This document shows positions 8,859-19,983 of a stretch of DNA of 48,321 bases, in pieces; positions within the stretch are counted from its first letter, which is position 1; each line of letters starts with the position of its first letter. The DNA lies in assembly GCA_027028005.1 (NCBI GenBank), contig JALVKE010000318.1, positions 1-48,321 on the forward strand. Direction: 5' to 3'. A program made the position numbers and the translations under genes. The DNA is from Persephonella sp. GTDB lineage: Bacteria > Aquificota > Aquificia > Aquificales > Hydrogenothermaceae. Below the pieces are notes generated by a model. The model did no database searches and was not told the DNA's origin. It saw nothing but the letters and a program-made list of their open reading frames with translations.

Positions 8859-10616
8859 ATGTTAAGAATTCTCACAGAGTTTATTAATATGTTAAAAGCT
8901 ATTGTTTTTATAATTATTCTTTTTTTACCTATCTACTTTATTACACCTTCAAATGAAAATGCAAATAAAGATGTAATAAAAAAAGTAAATCCAGAAACGT
9001 TTAGAATAGAGATAGGAAAAGAGGGTGGAGTTCTACATAGAGCATTAGCAGGAGATGCCAAAACATTCAATCCTGTAATGGCACAGGAAACAACATCAAC
9101 TGCTGTAATAGGAGTTTTATTTAACGGTCTTACAAAAATAAATGTAAAAACGCTTCTTCCTGAGCCAGACCTTGCAGAAAAATGGGAAGTAGACAAAACA
9201 GGAACAAGATGGAGATTTTATTTAAGAAAAGATGCTAAATGGTTTGATGGTAAATCGGTAACCGCTGATGATGTTGTTTTTACATATAATCAGATATACT
9301 ACAACCCAGATATTCCCTCATCGTCAAAGGATATTCTTACAGTAGAGGGAAAAAAGTTTATTGTAAAAAAGATAGATAAACATACTGTTGAATTTGTTAT
9401 TCCAAAGCCATTTGCTCCATTTTTGCAGGCTGTTGGGCAACCTATACTACCAAAACATGTTTTAGAAGAGACTGTTAAGAATAAAACCTTTACATCAACA
9501 TGGGGAATAAACACTCCCCCAGAAAAACTTATAGGAACAGGCCCATACAGACTAAAAAAGTATGTTATAGGACAGTTTGCTGAATATGAGAGAAATCCAT
9601 ACTACTGGGAAAAAGATCCAGTTGGGCAGAAAATTCCTTACATTCCAAATATAAAAGCTCAGATTATTGGAGATCCAGATGTTAGACTTGTTAAGTTTCT
9701 AACAGGGGAAACAGATTACTACGGCGTTAGAGCATCTGATCTTACTGAGCTTGTTCCAAAGGCAAAAGAGAAAGACTTTACCATTTATAACTTAGGGGCA
9801 ACACCATCAACACTTTTTGTTGTTTTTAACCAGAATCCAAAAGCACCTATACCAAAATACAAGTTAAAATGGTTTCAAAACACAAAGTTTCGTCAGGCTA
9901 TATCCTATGCAACAGATAGAAAAGGTATCATAAATATTGCCTACAATGGGTTAGCTTACCCTATATATACTGCTGTAACTCCCGCTAATAGAAGACTTTT
10001 TGATGAAAATTACTATCCAAAGTATCCATTTAATCTGAAAAAGGCAAAACAGCTTCTTCTGTCTATAGGATTTCATGAAGGGGAAGATGGATATCTATAC
10101 GATAAAGAAGGACATAAACTTTCCTTTACTCTCATAACAAACTCAGGAAACAAAGAAAGGGAAATAATAGGAAACATTCTAAAAGATGATCTAAAAAAGA
10201 TAGGTATAGAGGTTAACTTTCAGGCAATAGATTTTAATAACCTTGTAACAAGACTTATGTCAAACTATGACTGGGAAGCAGTTATTATAGGATTGACAGG
10301 AAGTATGGATCCTTACTTTGGACAGAATGTATGGCTTTCTTCAGGACATCTGCATATGTGGTATCCAAATCAGAAAAAACCAGCAACAAAGTGGGAAGCA
10401 AAGATAGATGAACTTTTCCAAAAGGCAGCAGTGGAACTAGACCCTAAAAAAAGAGATGAGCTTTATAAAAAAGCTTTTAAGATTATAGGAGAGCAGCAAC
10501 CTATGATTTTTATAGCAGCTCCTGAAGAACTTTTAGCTGTAAAAAATAAATTAAGAAATGTGTTCCCTACTGTATGGGGATGGTATAAAGAAAATTATGT
10601 ATATATAAAGGAATAG
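8859..10616 (+). CDS. ABC transporter substrate-binding protein, family 5 (peptide/OppA-like)
   Basis: SBP_bac_5 signature: [67 protein letters not shown]-terminal hydrophobic segment. Confidence 0.92.
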   Translation: MLRILTEFINMLKAIVFIIILFLPIYFITPSNENANKDVIKKVNPETFRIEIGKEGGVLHRALAGDAKTFNPVMAQETTSTAVIGVLFNGLTKINVKTLLPEPDLAEKWEVDKTGTRWRFYLRKDAKWFDGKSVTADDVVFTYNQIYYNPDIPSSSKDILTVEGKKFIVKKIDKHTVEFVIPKPFAPFLQAVGQPILPKHVLEETVKNKTFTSTWGINTPPEKLIGTGPYRLKKYVIGQFAEYERNPYYWEKDPVGQKIPYIPNIKAQIIGDPDVRLVKFLTGETDYYGVRASDLTELVPKAKEKDFTIYNLGATPSTLFVVFNQNPKAPIPKYKLKWFQNTKFRQAISYATDRKGIINIAYNGLAYPIYTAVTPANRRLFDENYYPKYPFNLKKAKQLLLSIGFHEGEDGYLYDKEGHKLSFTLITNSGNKEREIIGNILKDDLKKIGIEVNFQAIDFNNLVTRLMSNYDWEAVIIGLTGSMDPYFGQNVWLSSGHLHMWYPNQKKPATKWEAKIDELFQKAAVELDPKKRDELYKKAFKIIGEQQPMIFIAAPEELLAVKNKLRNVFPTVWGWYKENYVYIKE

Positions 10617-10626
10617 CGGAGGAGAG

Positions 10627-11529
10627 ATGAGAAGGAGTTCTTTAGGATTTGTTTTTTTACTACTATCAATTTTCTATCTTTCTAGAGGAGAAATAGAGGT
10701 AAATCCTCTGTATCTTAATGAAGGGTTAACAGAAAATCAGATAACTAATATAAGACTGTACACAACAAGAGCAGAAAACCTTGTGCTTGATGCTTATAAA
10801 TCTTTAACTCATAGAAAGATACGTTGGAGGGAGACAGATAAATACCTTAAAGCAGCCCTATTCTTTCTAAATGAGGCAAAACAGTATTCACCTTCGTATC
10901 TTGTAAAAAGACAACTTGAAGCTATATCTAAAAGAATAGATCTTTATCCCGGTGAGGATTACTCAGATGATCTAAAAAGTTTGTATATATATATTGAAGA
11001 GATATCAGGTAACCTTGATAACTATGATGAAATAAAAGCTCTTTTACTTGAGATAATACAAAATGCAGAAATGAGACAGAACAACTATGTTAGAGATAAG
11101 ATAGAAATTCTCAGTGATAGAATAAAGATAAAACTTATAGATACACCTATAAATGAAGCTCAAAATCTTATAGGTATAGCTAAAGATCATCTTCAGGCTA
11201 GGAACTATAAAAAAACAAAACAAGCGTTAGAATTAGCTTTAGAGCCTCTTATAAAAATATCCTTTAGAGATTATCTTTATGTAGCCCTTGTTAGAGAGTA
11301 TATATACAAAGCTTACTTAACGTACAATTATGATCAGGTTATTTCCTTAAAATATGTAGACTCAGCTTTAATAGCTATCAATAAGGCTTATTACGTTGCT
11401 ATACCAGAGGACAAAGAACTTATAACAAAGATAAGAAAAATGATTAGAAAACTTCCAGGTATATTTGATAATAAGGAGGAAGCCGAAAAGTTATTTACTG
11501 ATATAATAGGTTTACTTCGCATTATGTAA
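10627..11529 (+). CDS. hypothetical exported helical protein (possibly YfdX-like)
   Basis: 300-aa ORF, GGAGGAGAG RBS, signal-peptide-like start; helical repeats; YfdX resemblance weak. Confidence 0.65.
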   Translation: MRRSSLGFVFLLLSIFYLSRGEIEVNPLYLNEGLTENQITNIRLYTTRAENLVLDAYKSLTHRKIRWRETDKYLKAALFFLNEAKQYSPSYLVKRQLEAISKRIDLYPGEDYSDDLKSLYIYIEEISGNLDNYDEIKALLLEIIQNAEMRQNNYVRDKIEILSDRIKIKLIDTPINEAQNLIGIAKDHLQARNYKKTKQALELALEPLIKISFRDYLYVALVREYIYKAYLTYNYDQVISLKYVDSALIAINKAYYVAIPEDKELITKIRKMIRKLPGIFDNKEEAEKLFTDIIGLLRIM

Positions 11530-11540
11530 GGAGGTTAGTT

Positions 11541-11888
11541 ATGAAAAAAATAATATTAGCTTTTGCTCTTATTATAAGTGTTTTCACAACAAGAAGTTTT
11601 GCTCTAGATGGAGAGATTATATTTAAAGATGCAATGTATGGGGCGGCAATTGGTGGACTAGCAGGTGGGGCTTTATACCTTGTAGATAGTAATGACTTTG
11701 GAGCAAAGTTTGGTATTGGTGTATTTTTAGGTTTACTAGCAGGTGCAGCTTTAGGAGTATACGAGTCTGAAGGAGCATTTGTTCAGATAGATAATGGAAA
11801 GGTAAAATTAGCTATGCCAGATATAAAATTTGAGAAAAATGAGCTTGATACATTTACAAAAGTAAATATTCTAGGAGCTAAGTTCTAA
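11541..11888 (+). CDS. hypothetical exported protein with glycine-zipper-like segment
   Basis: Signal peptide-like MKKIILAFALIISVFTTRSFA; GAAIGGLAGGALYLV...GLLAGAALGVYE. Confidence 0.65.
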   Translation: MKKIILAFALIISVFTTRSFALDGEIIFKDAMYGAAIGGLAGGALYLVDSNDFGAKFGIGVFLGLLAGAALGVYESEGAFVQIDNGKVKLAMPDIKFEKNELDTFTKVNILGAKF

Positions 11889-12181
11889 TGCTTTCAAAGG
11901 AACTCGAAGAAAAGCTTTCTAATCCCCCAAGAAAAGGTGTAAATTTAGTCGTAAAAGTAGATCCTAAAAAACTAAACTTTATATCTATGGTTGTAGATGG
12001 ACATGGAAGAATAGCACTTCCTAGAACAAGAAGTGGAAAACAGGGTATATTGGACTTTTTAACCTCTCCAGACTGTGTAGACGATTTACTTCTTATTTTG
12101 GAAAACATTAAGAAAGAGTATGATCCAACACTAGAAATAATAAAAGACTTAGGAGATAACTGGTTAGAAGCGGTAACGTAA
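11888..12181 (+). CDS. small conserved protein (possibly DUF4911-like)
   Basis: 97-aa ORF starting at the upstream stop region; VDPKKLNFISMVVDGHGRIALPRT...; family assignment tentative. Confidence 0.55.
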   Translation: MLSKELEEKLSNPPRKGVNLVVKVDPKKLNFISMVVDGHGRIALPRTRSGKQGILDFLTSPDCVDDLLLILENIKKEYDPTLEIIKDLGDNWLEAVT

Positions 12182-12238
12182 ATGTTGAAAAAAGCAATTT
12201 TTGTCTTAGTTTAATCATCAAAAAAGCGAGTATTTATC

Positions 12239-14389
12239 ATGGCTAGCGTAGCTGAAAAATCAATAGAGGATTTAATAAATAAGGTTTCTTATCTTTCAGA
12301 AGAAGATAAGGAGGAGATAAAAGAGGCAGCTGAATATATAATTAAAAAGCATGAAGGCCAGTTTAGAAAATCTGGTGAACCTTACTACATACATCCAATA
12401 GAAGCATCAAAGATATTAGCAGATCTGAAGTTAGACAAAACAACTATAGTTTCAGGTCTTTTACACGATGTTGTTGAAGATACAGATACCACTTTAGATG
12501 AGATTGCTGAAAAGTTTGGAAGTGATATAGCACTGATAGTGGATGGTGTTACAAAAATAGGAAAGTATAAGTTTACAAGTAAAGAAGAGGCAGAAGCTGA
12601 AAACTTCCGTAAAATGCTTGTTTCAATGGCTAAAGACATAAGGGTGATACTTGTAAAACTTGCAGATAGATTACACAACGTTAGAACCCTTCAGTATCTT
12701 CCTGAATACAAGCAAAAAAGAATAGCAAAGGAAACCCTTGATATATATGCACCTTTAGCAGCTAGATTAGGTCTATGGAAGATTAAAAGTGAACTAGAAG
12801 ATACATCTTTTAAGTTTTTCAATCCTGAGGAGTATAAGAGAATAACAACCTATATAGCCCAGTCAAAAGAGGCTCAGGAAAAATTCTTAAGGGAAGAGGT
12901 TGTTCCAAAGATAAAAGAAATTTTAGAGAAACACGGTATAAAAGCTGATATTCAGTATAGAACAAAACATATATATAGTATCTATGAAAAAACTATAAGA
13001 AAGAACATAAGTTTAGGGGATATTTATGATATCTACGGTATAAGAATTTTAGTAAATGATATCAAAGACTGTTATCTAACCCTTGGTATTATCCACTCTC
13101 TCTGGCCACCAGTACCTGGAAGATTTAAAGATTATATATCTCTTCCTAAATCAAATATGTATCAGGCTCTTCATACAACAGTTATAACAGAAAAGGGAAA
13201 GTTTGTTGAAATTCAGATAAAAACATACGATATGCACAAAGTAGCTGAGGAAGGTATTGCTGCCCACTGGAGATATAAAGGGGGAAAATATCTATCAGAT
13301 AAAGATCTAAAATCGTTTACATGGCTTAGAAATATTTTAGAGTCTTTAAAAGAAGAGAAATCAAAAGAAGTCATATCTTCTATTAAGCATGATATAGCAA
13401 GTGATGAAATTTTTGTTTTTACTCCAAAAGGGGATCTAATAAAACTTCCTGTAGGAGCTACCCCTGTAGATTTTGCATACTACATACACACGCAGGTAGG
13501 ACATAAAACAGCAGGGGCAAAGGTAAATGGCAGAATAGTTCCATTAGACACAAAGCTAAAAAATGGAGATGTTGTAGAGATAATAACAGCAAAGGTAAAT
13601 AAACCTAGTAGAGACTGGCTAAAGTTTGTAGTTACTACAAAAGCAAAAACCCATATAAAACAGTATCTTGCAAAGCAGGAGAGAAAAAGACTTTTAAAGT
13701 TTGGAGAGAAACTTTTAAATAAGTTTCTAAAAAAAGTTGATAAGACTGTTCAATCTTTAACAGAAGAAGATAAGAAAAAACTGTTAGAAAGATTTAACTT
13801 CAAAAACTTTGATGATTTTTTAATAGCTGTTGGTGAAGGAAAGATATCTCCTCAAAAGATTGTAAGAACATTAAGGGGAGAACAAGAAAAGTCAAAAACA
13901 GAAAAATCTTCATCTCAATCAAATGTGAAAGAAGCTGTTGTAGAAGTTGATGGTCTTTCTAATATCTTAACTTCTATAGCGAAATGTTGTTGTCCTATTC
14001 CTGGAGATGAGATTGTAGGAATAATACTAAAAGGAAAAGGCATATCTATACACTCTAAAGAATGTCCAAATATAAAAAACATTTTAGAGAATGAACCTGA
14101 TAGAGTTATTCTTGCTGAATGGAAAAAAGAAAATCTAAAACCTATATTTCCTGTAAATATAAGGGTTGTATCTCAAGATAAACCTGGGTTACTTGCCGAG
14201 ATGTCTGCAGCAATTGCAAGCACAAAAACAAATATATCTAGTGCAAAAATAAGAACTAGAAGAGATGGAAAAGCTGTTAATGATTTTAAGGTAAATGTAA
14301 AAGATATTGAACATTTAAATAAGATCATAAACAACCTGAAGAAAGTTAAAGGTGTAGACAGCGTAAGTAGAATCTGTTTTAGAAAATAA
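12239..14389 (+). CDS. bifunctional (p)ppGpp synthetase/hydrolase (RelA/SpoT homologue)
   Basis: HD hydrolase HPIEASKILADLKLD..GLLHDVVEDTD, synthetase RTKHIYSIYEK..DIYGIRILV, TGS domain IFVFTPKGDLIKLPVGATPVDFAYYIHTQVGH, ACT domain. Confidence 0.97.
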   Translation: MASVAEKSIEDLINKVSYLSEEDKEEIKEAAEYIIKKHEGQFRKSGEPYYIHPIEASKILADLKLDKTTIVSGLLHDVVEDTDTTLDEIAEKFGSDIALIVDGVTKIGKYKFTSKEEAEAENFRKMLVSMAKDIRVILVKLADRLHNVRTLQYLPEYKQKRIAKETLDIYAPLAARLGLWKIKSELEDTSFKFFNPEEYKRITTYIAQSKEAQEKFLREEVVPKIKEILEKHGIKADIQYRTKHIYSIYEKTIRKNISLGDIYDIYGIRILVNDIKDCYLTLGIIHSLWPPVPGRFKDYISLPKSNMYQALHTTVITEKGKFVEIQIKTYDMHKVAEEGIAAHWRYKGGKYLSDKDLKSFTWLRNILESLKEEKSKEVISSIKHDIASDEIFVFTPKGDLIKLPVGATPVDFAYYIHTQVGHKTAGAKVNGRIVPLDTKLKNGDVVEIITAKVNKPSRDWLKFVVTTKAKTHIKQYLAKQERKRLLKFGEKLLNKFLKKVDKTVQSLTEEDKKKLLERFNFKNFDDFLIAVGEGKISPQKIVRTLRGEQEKSKTEKSSSQSNVKEAVVEVDGLSNILTSIAKCCCPIPGDEIVGIILKGKGISIHSKECPNIKNILENEPDRVILAEWKKENLKPIFPVNIRVVSQDKPGLLAEMSAAIASTKTNISSAKIRTRRDGKAVNDFKVNVKDIEHLNKIINNLKKVKGVDSVSRICFRK

Positions 14390-14525
14390 AGTTATGTAAT
14401 TATAATTAACAAAACGTAAAAAAACTTGAAACTTATTTGCGTTTGTAGTATAAATAAAGTTAACAGTATAATAAATATTTGTTATTAGCTTATTATTAAA
14501 ACTTAGGGAGGGAGAGGGGGAGCCT

Positions 14526-15116
14526 TTATTTTAGGTATTTTAAAGCCTTTTCAAGGTCCCTCTCTAAATTTTTCAAAATATATATAAGCTCATCTTCATC
14601 AAAATCCCTTGATATCTTTTCTTTTTTCTCAAAGTCGTATATAAAGAAAATCTCTTCTCCATAACTTCCAACAACATATTTAGAAACTCCAATTAATGCT
14701 CCAGCTATAACAGAAGATTTAAAATCAGGTGTCAGTTTCTCCCCTGTTTCTATGTTGTATAGGGCAAATGTTTTATCTTTCTTTCCCCAAAAGTAAGGAC
14801 TTTCTCCTGTTAAAGTGCCTCTATCTCTAATCTTATCAAACCAGTCTGTTACCTGCCCTTCTAATGTAAAAATAGCTTCTTTACCTTCTTTTGTTCCTCT
14901 AAAGTAAGGAGATTGTCCCTTTACAAGCCCCAAAGGAGATATCCAATCAAAAAGCTGTGAAACCTGTTCTCCTTCCCTGTTATAGATAGCCCATTTAACT
15001 TTTTTTAAATCCTTTAAAGGATTTTCTTTGTCTAACGGCTCTGTTGTTGCAATAAAATACTCACTTTCCCCTTTTGGAAGTCCTTCTTTAAAGTAATATG
15101 TAAATCTTTCAAACAT
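14526..15116 (-). CDS. hypothetical protein with about four tandem ~38-aa repeats
   Basis: Repeated units GLPKGESEYF.. / GLVKGQSPYFRGTKEG.. / GTLTGESPYFWGKKDK.. / GALIGVSKYVVGSYGE.. Confidence 0.7.
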   Translation of the reverse strand: MFERFTYYFKEGLPKGESEYFIATTEPLDKENPLKDLKKVKWAIYNREGEQVSQLFDWISPLGLVKGQSPYFRGTKEGKEAIFTLEGQVTDWFDKIRDRGTLTGESPYFWGKKDKTFALYNIETGEKLTPDFKSSVIAGALIGVSKYVVGSYGEEIFFIYDFEKKEKISRDFDEDELIYILKNLERDLEKALKYLK

Positions 15117-15273
15117 CTTTCTCTCCGAAAATTTTTATACATAATAGACCTTTTTAGGAATGTGTTATATGAGCTCTTTCATTGAATAATATTATCCAAA
15201 TATAACCAAAATCATTTTTACCTATCTTTCCTGTTTATAAAATGTTTTTCAAAACAAAAATCGGAGGTAAAAG

Positions 15274-15603
15274 ATGGCTTCAGAATTTAAACATGTATTT
15301 GTCTGTCTTCAAAGAAAACCACCTGGTATGCCTTCCTGTGGCGCCAATGGTTCAGAGCAAGTTTTCCAAAAATTTCAGGAAGAACTTATGATGAAAAATT
15401 TATTTGATAAAATGGCAGTAACACCAACAGGTTGTATGGGACCATGTATGATGGGACCAACTGTTGTTGTTTATCCAGATGCAGTGTGGTATGGAAATGT
15501 TAAACCTGAAGATGTTCCTGAAATAGTAGAAAAACACATCTTAGGTGGACAACCTGTTGAAAGACTAGTTACATCTGTAGGAAAACCACCAGGAATGTTT
15601 TAA
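15274..15603 (+). CDS. thioredoxin-like [2Fe-2S] ferredoxin
   Basis: FKHVFVCLQRKPPGMPSCGANGS..VTPTGCMGPCMMGPTVVVYPDAVWYGNVKPEDVPEIVEKHILGGQPVERLV, close to Aquifex aeolicus thioredoxin-fold Fd; GGAGG RBS. Confidence 0.95.
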   Translation: MASEFKHVFVCLQRKPPGMPSCGANGSEQVFQKFQEELMMKNLFDKMAVTPTGCMGPCMMGPTVVVYPDAVWYGNVKPEDVPEIVEKHILGGQPVERLVTSVGKPPGMF

Positions 15604-15607
15604 TATT

Positions 15608-15636
15608 TACACGGGCTTTTTGCCCGTGTATTTCTC
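15608..15636 (+). terminator. intrinsic terminator after ferredoxin gene
   Basis: TACACGGGC-TTTTT-GCCCGTGTA perfect 9-bp stem followed by TTTCT. Confidence 0.8.
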
Positions 15637-15698
15637 TAACTATTAAAACTGATGATAGTTTACTGAACTTGATTAAAATCCATAAATAGTGGCTATTA

Positions 15699-16688
15699 TT
15701 AGGCAGTTTTCAATAAAACTTTTTCCTCTGATTTTCCAAGTTCCTCTTTAATTGCATTTAATATTTTTTCTTTTACCTCTTTTTCACTTCCCTTTAGCCT
15801 ACAACCGGCAGCATCTTTATGACCACCACCACCAAGTTTTCTGGCTATTTGCTGAACATTTACCTTACCTTTTCCCCTTAGGGATACTCTCCACGTTTCT
15901 TTATCAGGTTTCTGTATCATAATAAATGCAACTTCTACTCCCTCTACACCTCTAGCAAAGTTTACAAAACCTTCTGTTTCTTCCTCTTCTGCACCTGTTT
16001 TATCTAAAAACTCCCTTCTAACAGTAAGAAAAGCCACTTTTCCATTTTCATGAAATTCAAGAGTAGATAAAACTTCTTTTAAAAGAAATATTGTGCTAGG
16101 CTTATTCCTCTCAAATATCATTGTTGACATATAGTTTGGATCAACACCTTTTTCAACTAAAAACTCCGCAAATGCAAATGTTTCTTTATTAACGTTGTTA
16201 TATCTAAAAGAACCTGTGTCAGTTAACAAACCTGCATATAAGCACATTGCTATGTCTTTGTCTATTGCATCTTCATCCCAGTATCTTAATATTCTTCCTA
16301 AAACTGTTGTTGTAGATGGAGCATAAGGGTCTACATAATCGTATATACTCTCTACATTTCCACCAATATGGTGGTCTATTCTTATTATTTCCTTCGCTTT
16401 TATATCTGCACCGGCTCTAAAACTTCCTGCAGCATCTACCAAAATAGCTAAATCAAATTCTTCATCTAAAGGAAGTTTTTTTATATCGTGAGCGTTAGGC
16501 AGAAAATCGTATATATGAGGAAGTGGATCTTTCATAGCACATGTAACATTTTTTCCTTTCTTCCTTAGAAAGGAACATAAGGCAAGCATACTTCCAATTC
16601 CATCTCCATCTGGATTTTCATGTGTGAAAATGAGTATTTTTCCATTTTCCCTCTTCAACCTTTCTACTATAGGTATAACGTAGTTCAT
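15699..16688 (-). CDS. DHH/DHHA1 family phosphoesterase (NrnA-like oligoribonuclease/pAp phosphatase)
   Basis: ILIFTHENPDGDGIGSMLAL, LAILVDA, RIDHHIGG, DTGSFRY, GGGGHKDAAGC. Confidence 0.92.
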   Translation of the reverse strand: MNYVIPIVERLKRENGKILIFTHENPDGDGIGSMLALCSFLRKKGKNVTCAMKDPLPHIYDFLPNAHDIKKLPLDEEFDLAILVDAAGSFRAGADIKAKEIIRIDHHIGGNVESIYDYVDPYAPSTTTVLGRILRYWDEDAIDKDIAMCLYAGLLTDTGSFRYNNVNKETFAFAEFLVEKGVDPNYMSTMIFERNKPSTIFLLKEVLSTLEFHENGKVAFLTVRREFLDKTGAEEEETEGFVNFARGVEGVEVAFIMIQKPDKETWRVSLRGKGKVNVQQIARKLGGGGHKDAAGCRLKGSEKEVKEKILNAIKEELGKSEEKVLLKTA

Positions 16689-16812
16689 CTTTATTCCTCC
16701 TAAACTACAACTTACTTCAGCAACAAAATCAACAAACTATTATGTTTCTTTCTAAAAAACTGTTTATTACAAAAATCATTGAACTGTTTTTCATAAAAGA
16801 AAACTCATTGCT

Positions 16813-17499
16813 TTAAAGATTTTTCTTGTCATAAGGACATATATCTAAAAGATAACACTCCTTACATTTTGGATTTTTAGCAGTACATATATACCTTCCA
16901 AATAGAACTAAAGCATTTGATATGTAAGCCCAATTCTCTTTAGAGAAAAATTTTGCAAGATCCTGTTCTATCTTTTCTGGATCATCGTGACAGGTAAGTC
17001 CTAGTCTTTTACTAACCCTTTTTACGTGTGTATCAACAACAATTGCAGGTTTGCCAAATCCATTAACAAGAATCACTGATGCAGTTTTCCTTCCAATTCC
17101 TGGAAGCTTAACTAACTCTTCTAATGTATCTGGAACCTTTCCATTGTATCTCTCAACAAGTATTCTAGATATCTCTTTTAATCTTTCTGCTTTCTTTCTA
17201 TAAAAGTTTATAGGCTTTAAAATTTCATAAAGATCTTCTATAGGAGCATTTGCAAGAGCTTCTGGCGTTGGGTATTTTTCAAAAAGTTTTGGTGTAACTT
17301 CATTTACCTTTTTATCTGTTGTTTGAGCTGATAAAAGTACTGCAACTAATAGCTCAAAAACATTTTTAAATTTAAGCTCAGTTTTAGCCTCAGGGAAATG
17401 TTTTTTTAACCTTTCTATTAACTCTTTTTCTGTAAAAGGAGGTTTTACATCTTCACACTTTTTTTTCTTTTTCTTTTCTAGTGTCTTCTTCTTTACCAT
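16813..17499 (-). CDS. nth: endonuclease III
   Basis: LLSAQTTDKKVNEVTPKLF, LPGIGRKTASVILVNGFGKPAIVVDTHVKRVSKRLGL, C-x6-C-x2-C-x5-C Fe-S loop (CTAKNPKCKECYLLDIC). Confidence 0.96.
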   Translation of the reverse strand: MVKKKTLEKKKKKKCEDVKPPFTEKELIERLKKHFPEAKTELKFKNVFELLVAVLLSAQTTDKKVNEVTPKLFEKYPTPEALANAPIEDLYEILKPINFYRKKAERLKEISRILVERYNGKVPDTLEELVKLPGIGRKTASVILVNGFGKPAIVVDTHVKRVSKRLGLTCHDDPEKIEQDLAKFFSKENWAYISNALVLFGRYICTAKNPKCKECYLLDICPYDKKNL

Positions 17500-17507
17500 T
17501 TTTACCT

Positions 17508-18395
17508 CTAAAATAAGGTATTCTGTTTTATGGCTGTTTCTTCTTTAGGCTTATGTATATCTTTTATAAGAGACTTAAAACCAAGCTCTTCAAACTCCTC
17601 TTTAAGTTTCTGTAGATCTGCTTTTTCTTTTCTAAGATCTTCTATAGCTATATCTATAGGAACATCTGTTTTAAGTTTTACAAGAAAAATATTCTCTTTT
17701 ATTCTGTCCTTTGCTTCTAAGAAAGCTTCTTTTAGTTTAGGTTTTAGTTCATCAAGATGAGCATAAATGTTTTCTATAGAACCGTATTTATTTAACAGCT
17801 TTTGAGCTGTTTTTGGACCCACTCCTTTTACTCCAATGATATTGTCAACAGTATCACCAATCATAGCTAGATACTCTACAAACTGCTCAGGATATACTCC
17901 ATACTTTTCTTTTACTTTTTCTTTATCAAATATTTCACCTGTTACAGGATTTAGTATTTTTATATTCTCATCTACTAGCTGCATCATATCTTTATCAGGA
18001 GTAACAATTATTACCTCGTATCCTTCCTTTTCTCCTTTTTTAGCTAATGTTGCAATGATATCATCAGCTTCATATCCAGGAAGTTCTAAGATCTTTATTC
18101 CCCATAGCTTTATAAGTTTTTTTATCTCTGGTATCTGAATTTTTAAATCATCAGGAGTTTCTTTTCTGTTTGCTTTGTATTCCTCATACTTTTCATGTCT
18201 AAATGTTTTTCCAGGAATATCAAAAGCTACTGCTATATACTCAGGAGACAGATCTCTCATTAAAGAAGAGATCATCCTAATAAATCCATAGATAGCTCCA
18301 GTAGGTTTCCCTTTAGGGCTTTTTAAAGGTGGTAGTGCGTAATAAGCTCGATATAAGTAAGAAGAACCATCTACCAAAACTAATCGTTTTTTCAT
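17508..18395 (-). CDS. stand-alone 5'-3' exonuclease (DNA polymerase I N-terminal/FEN-like)
   Basis: MKKRLVLVDGSSYLYRAYYALPPLKSPKGKPTGAIYGF..AVAFDIPGKTFRHEKYEEYKANR..GYEADDIIATLAK..VTPDKDMMQLV..GDTVDNIIGVKGVGPKTAQKLL; no polymerase domain. Confidence 0.94.
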   Translation of the reverse strand: MKKRLVLVDGSSYLYRAYYALPPLKSPKGKPTGAIYGFIRMISSLMRDLSPEYIAVAFDIPGKTFRHEKYEEYKANRKETPDDLKIQIPEIKKLIKLWGIKILELPGYEADDIIATLAKKGEKEGYEVIIVTPDKDMMQLVDENIKILNPVTGEIFDKEKVKEKYGVYPEQFVEYLAMIGDTVDNIIGVKGVGPKTAQKLLNKYGSIENIYAHLDELKPKLKEAFLEAKDRIKENIFLVKLKTDVPIDIAIEDLRKEKADLQKLKEEFEELGFKSLIKDIHKPKEETAIKQNTLF

Positions 18396-18518
18396 GATAT
18401 AAATATAGTCTTTGAATTTTTTCGAATCATAGAAGAAGTTCTCCTATTTGGTTTGAATAATAACTATACATGTTTAAATTTAAAATAAATTTTTATAAGT
18501 ATCAAATTTAAGAAATTC

Positions 18519-18857
18519 CTAATCTTCATCAAACTGATGTAGAAGTGGATTTGGAATAGCAGTAACCTGTACAATCATATCTTTTATAGCTTCATAACCG
18601 TGAGGTTCACCTTTATCATAAACAATTGTTTCCTCTTCTGTTAGATGTTCAACATTTTCTTCACTTCCAACAAAAAATTTACCTTCTCCCTGTATTACTG
18701 TTATAACCATGTATGATTTTGAAGTGTGCAGATCAACTTTTTGACCTGCTTTCACATATACGTGAAATAGGGCAAATTCAGGGGTTTCTAAAATAATCTC
18801 TGAGTAAGGTTCTCTCTCATTAAACTTTTCAGCTACAGGATACAGCTTTATGGCCAT
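18519..18857 (-). CDS. cupin-domain protein
   Basis: ALFHVYVKAGQKVDLHTSKSYMVITVIQGEGKFFVGSEE...ETIVYDKGEPHGYEA. Confidence 0.75.
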   Translation of the reverse strand: MAIKLYPVAEKFNEREPYSEIILETPEFALFHVYVKAGQKVDLHTSKSYMVITVIQGEGKFFVGSEENVEHLTEEETIVYDKGEPHGYEAIKDMIVQVTAIPNPLLHQFDED

Positions 18858-18881
18858 TTTTCTCTCCTTAATAATATTTTT

Positions 18882-18905
18882 AGCCCCTCTTAAGAGGGGC
18901 TTTTT

Positions 18906-18907
<2 letters not shown>
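18882..18907 (+). terminator. GC-rich hairpin between gap and cupin gene; T-tract only on the + strand
   Basis: AGCCCCTC-TTAA-GAGGGGCT then TTTTTT on + strand; on the - (coding) strand the hairpin is followed by AAAAATATT. Confidence 0.6.
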
Positions 18908-19934
<1,027 letters not shown>

Positions 19935-19943
19935 TTAACTTTT

Positions 19944-19961
19944 TATCATTATATAATGATA
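19944..19961. promoter_or_regulatory. 18-bp perfect palindrome in the gap / PLD-HerA divergent intergenic region
   Basis: TATCATTATATAATGATA reads identically on both strands. Confidence 0.45.
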
Positions 19962-19983
19962 ATATACGTGGAAGGTTTGACAA

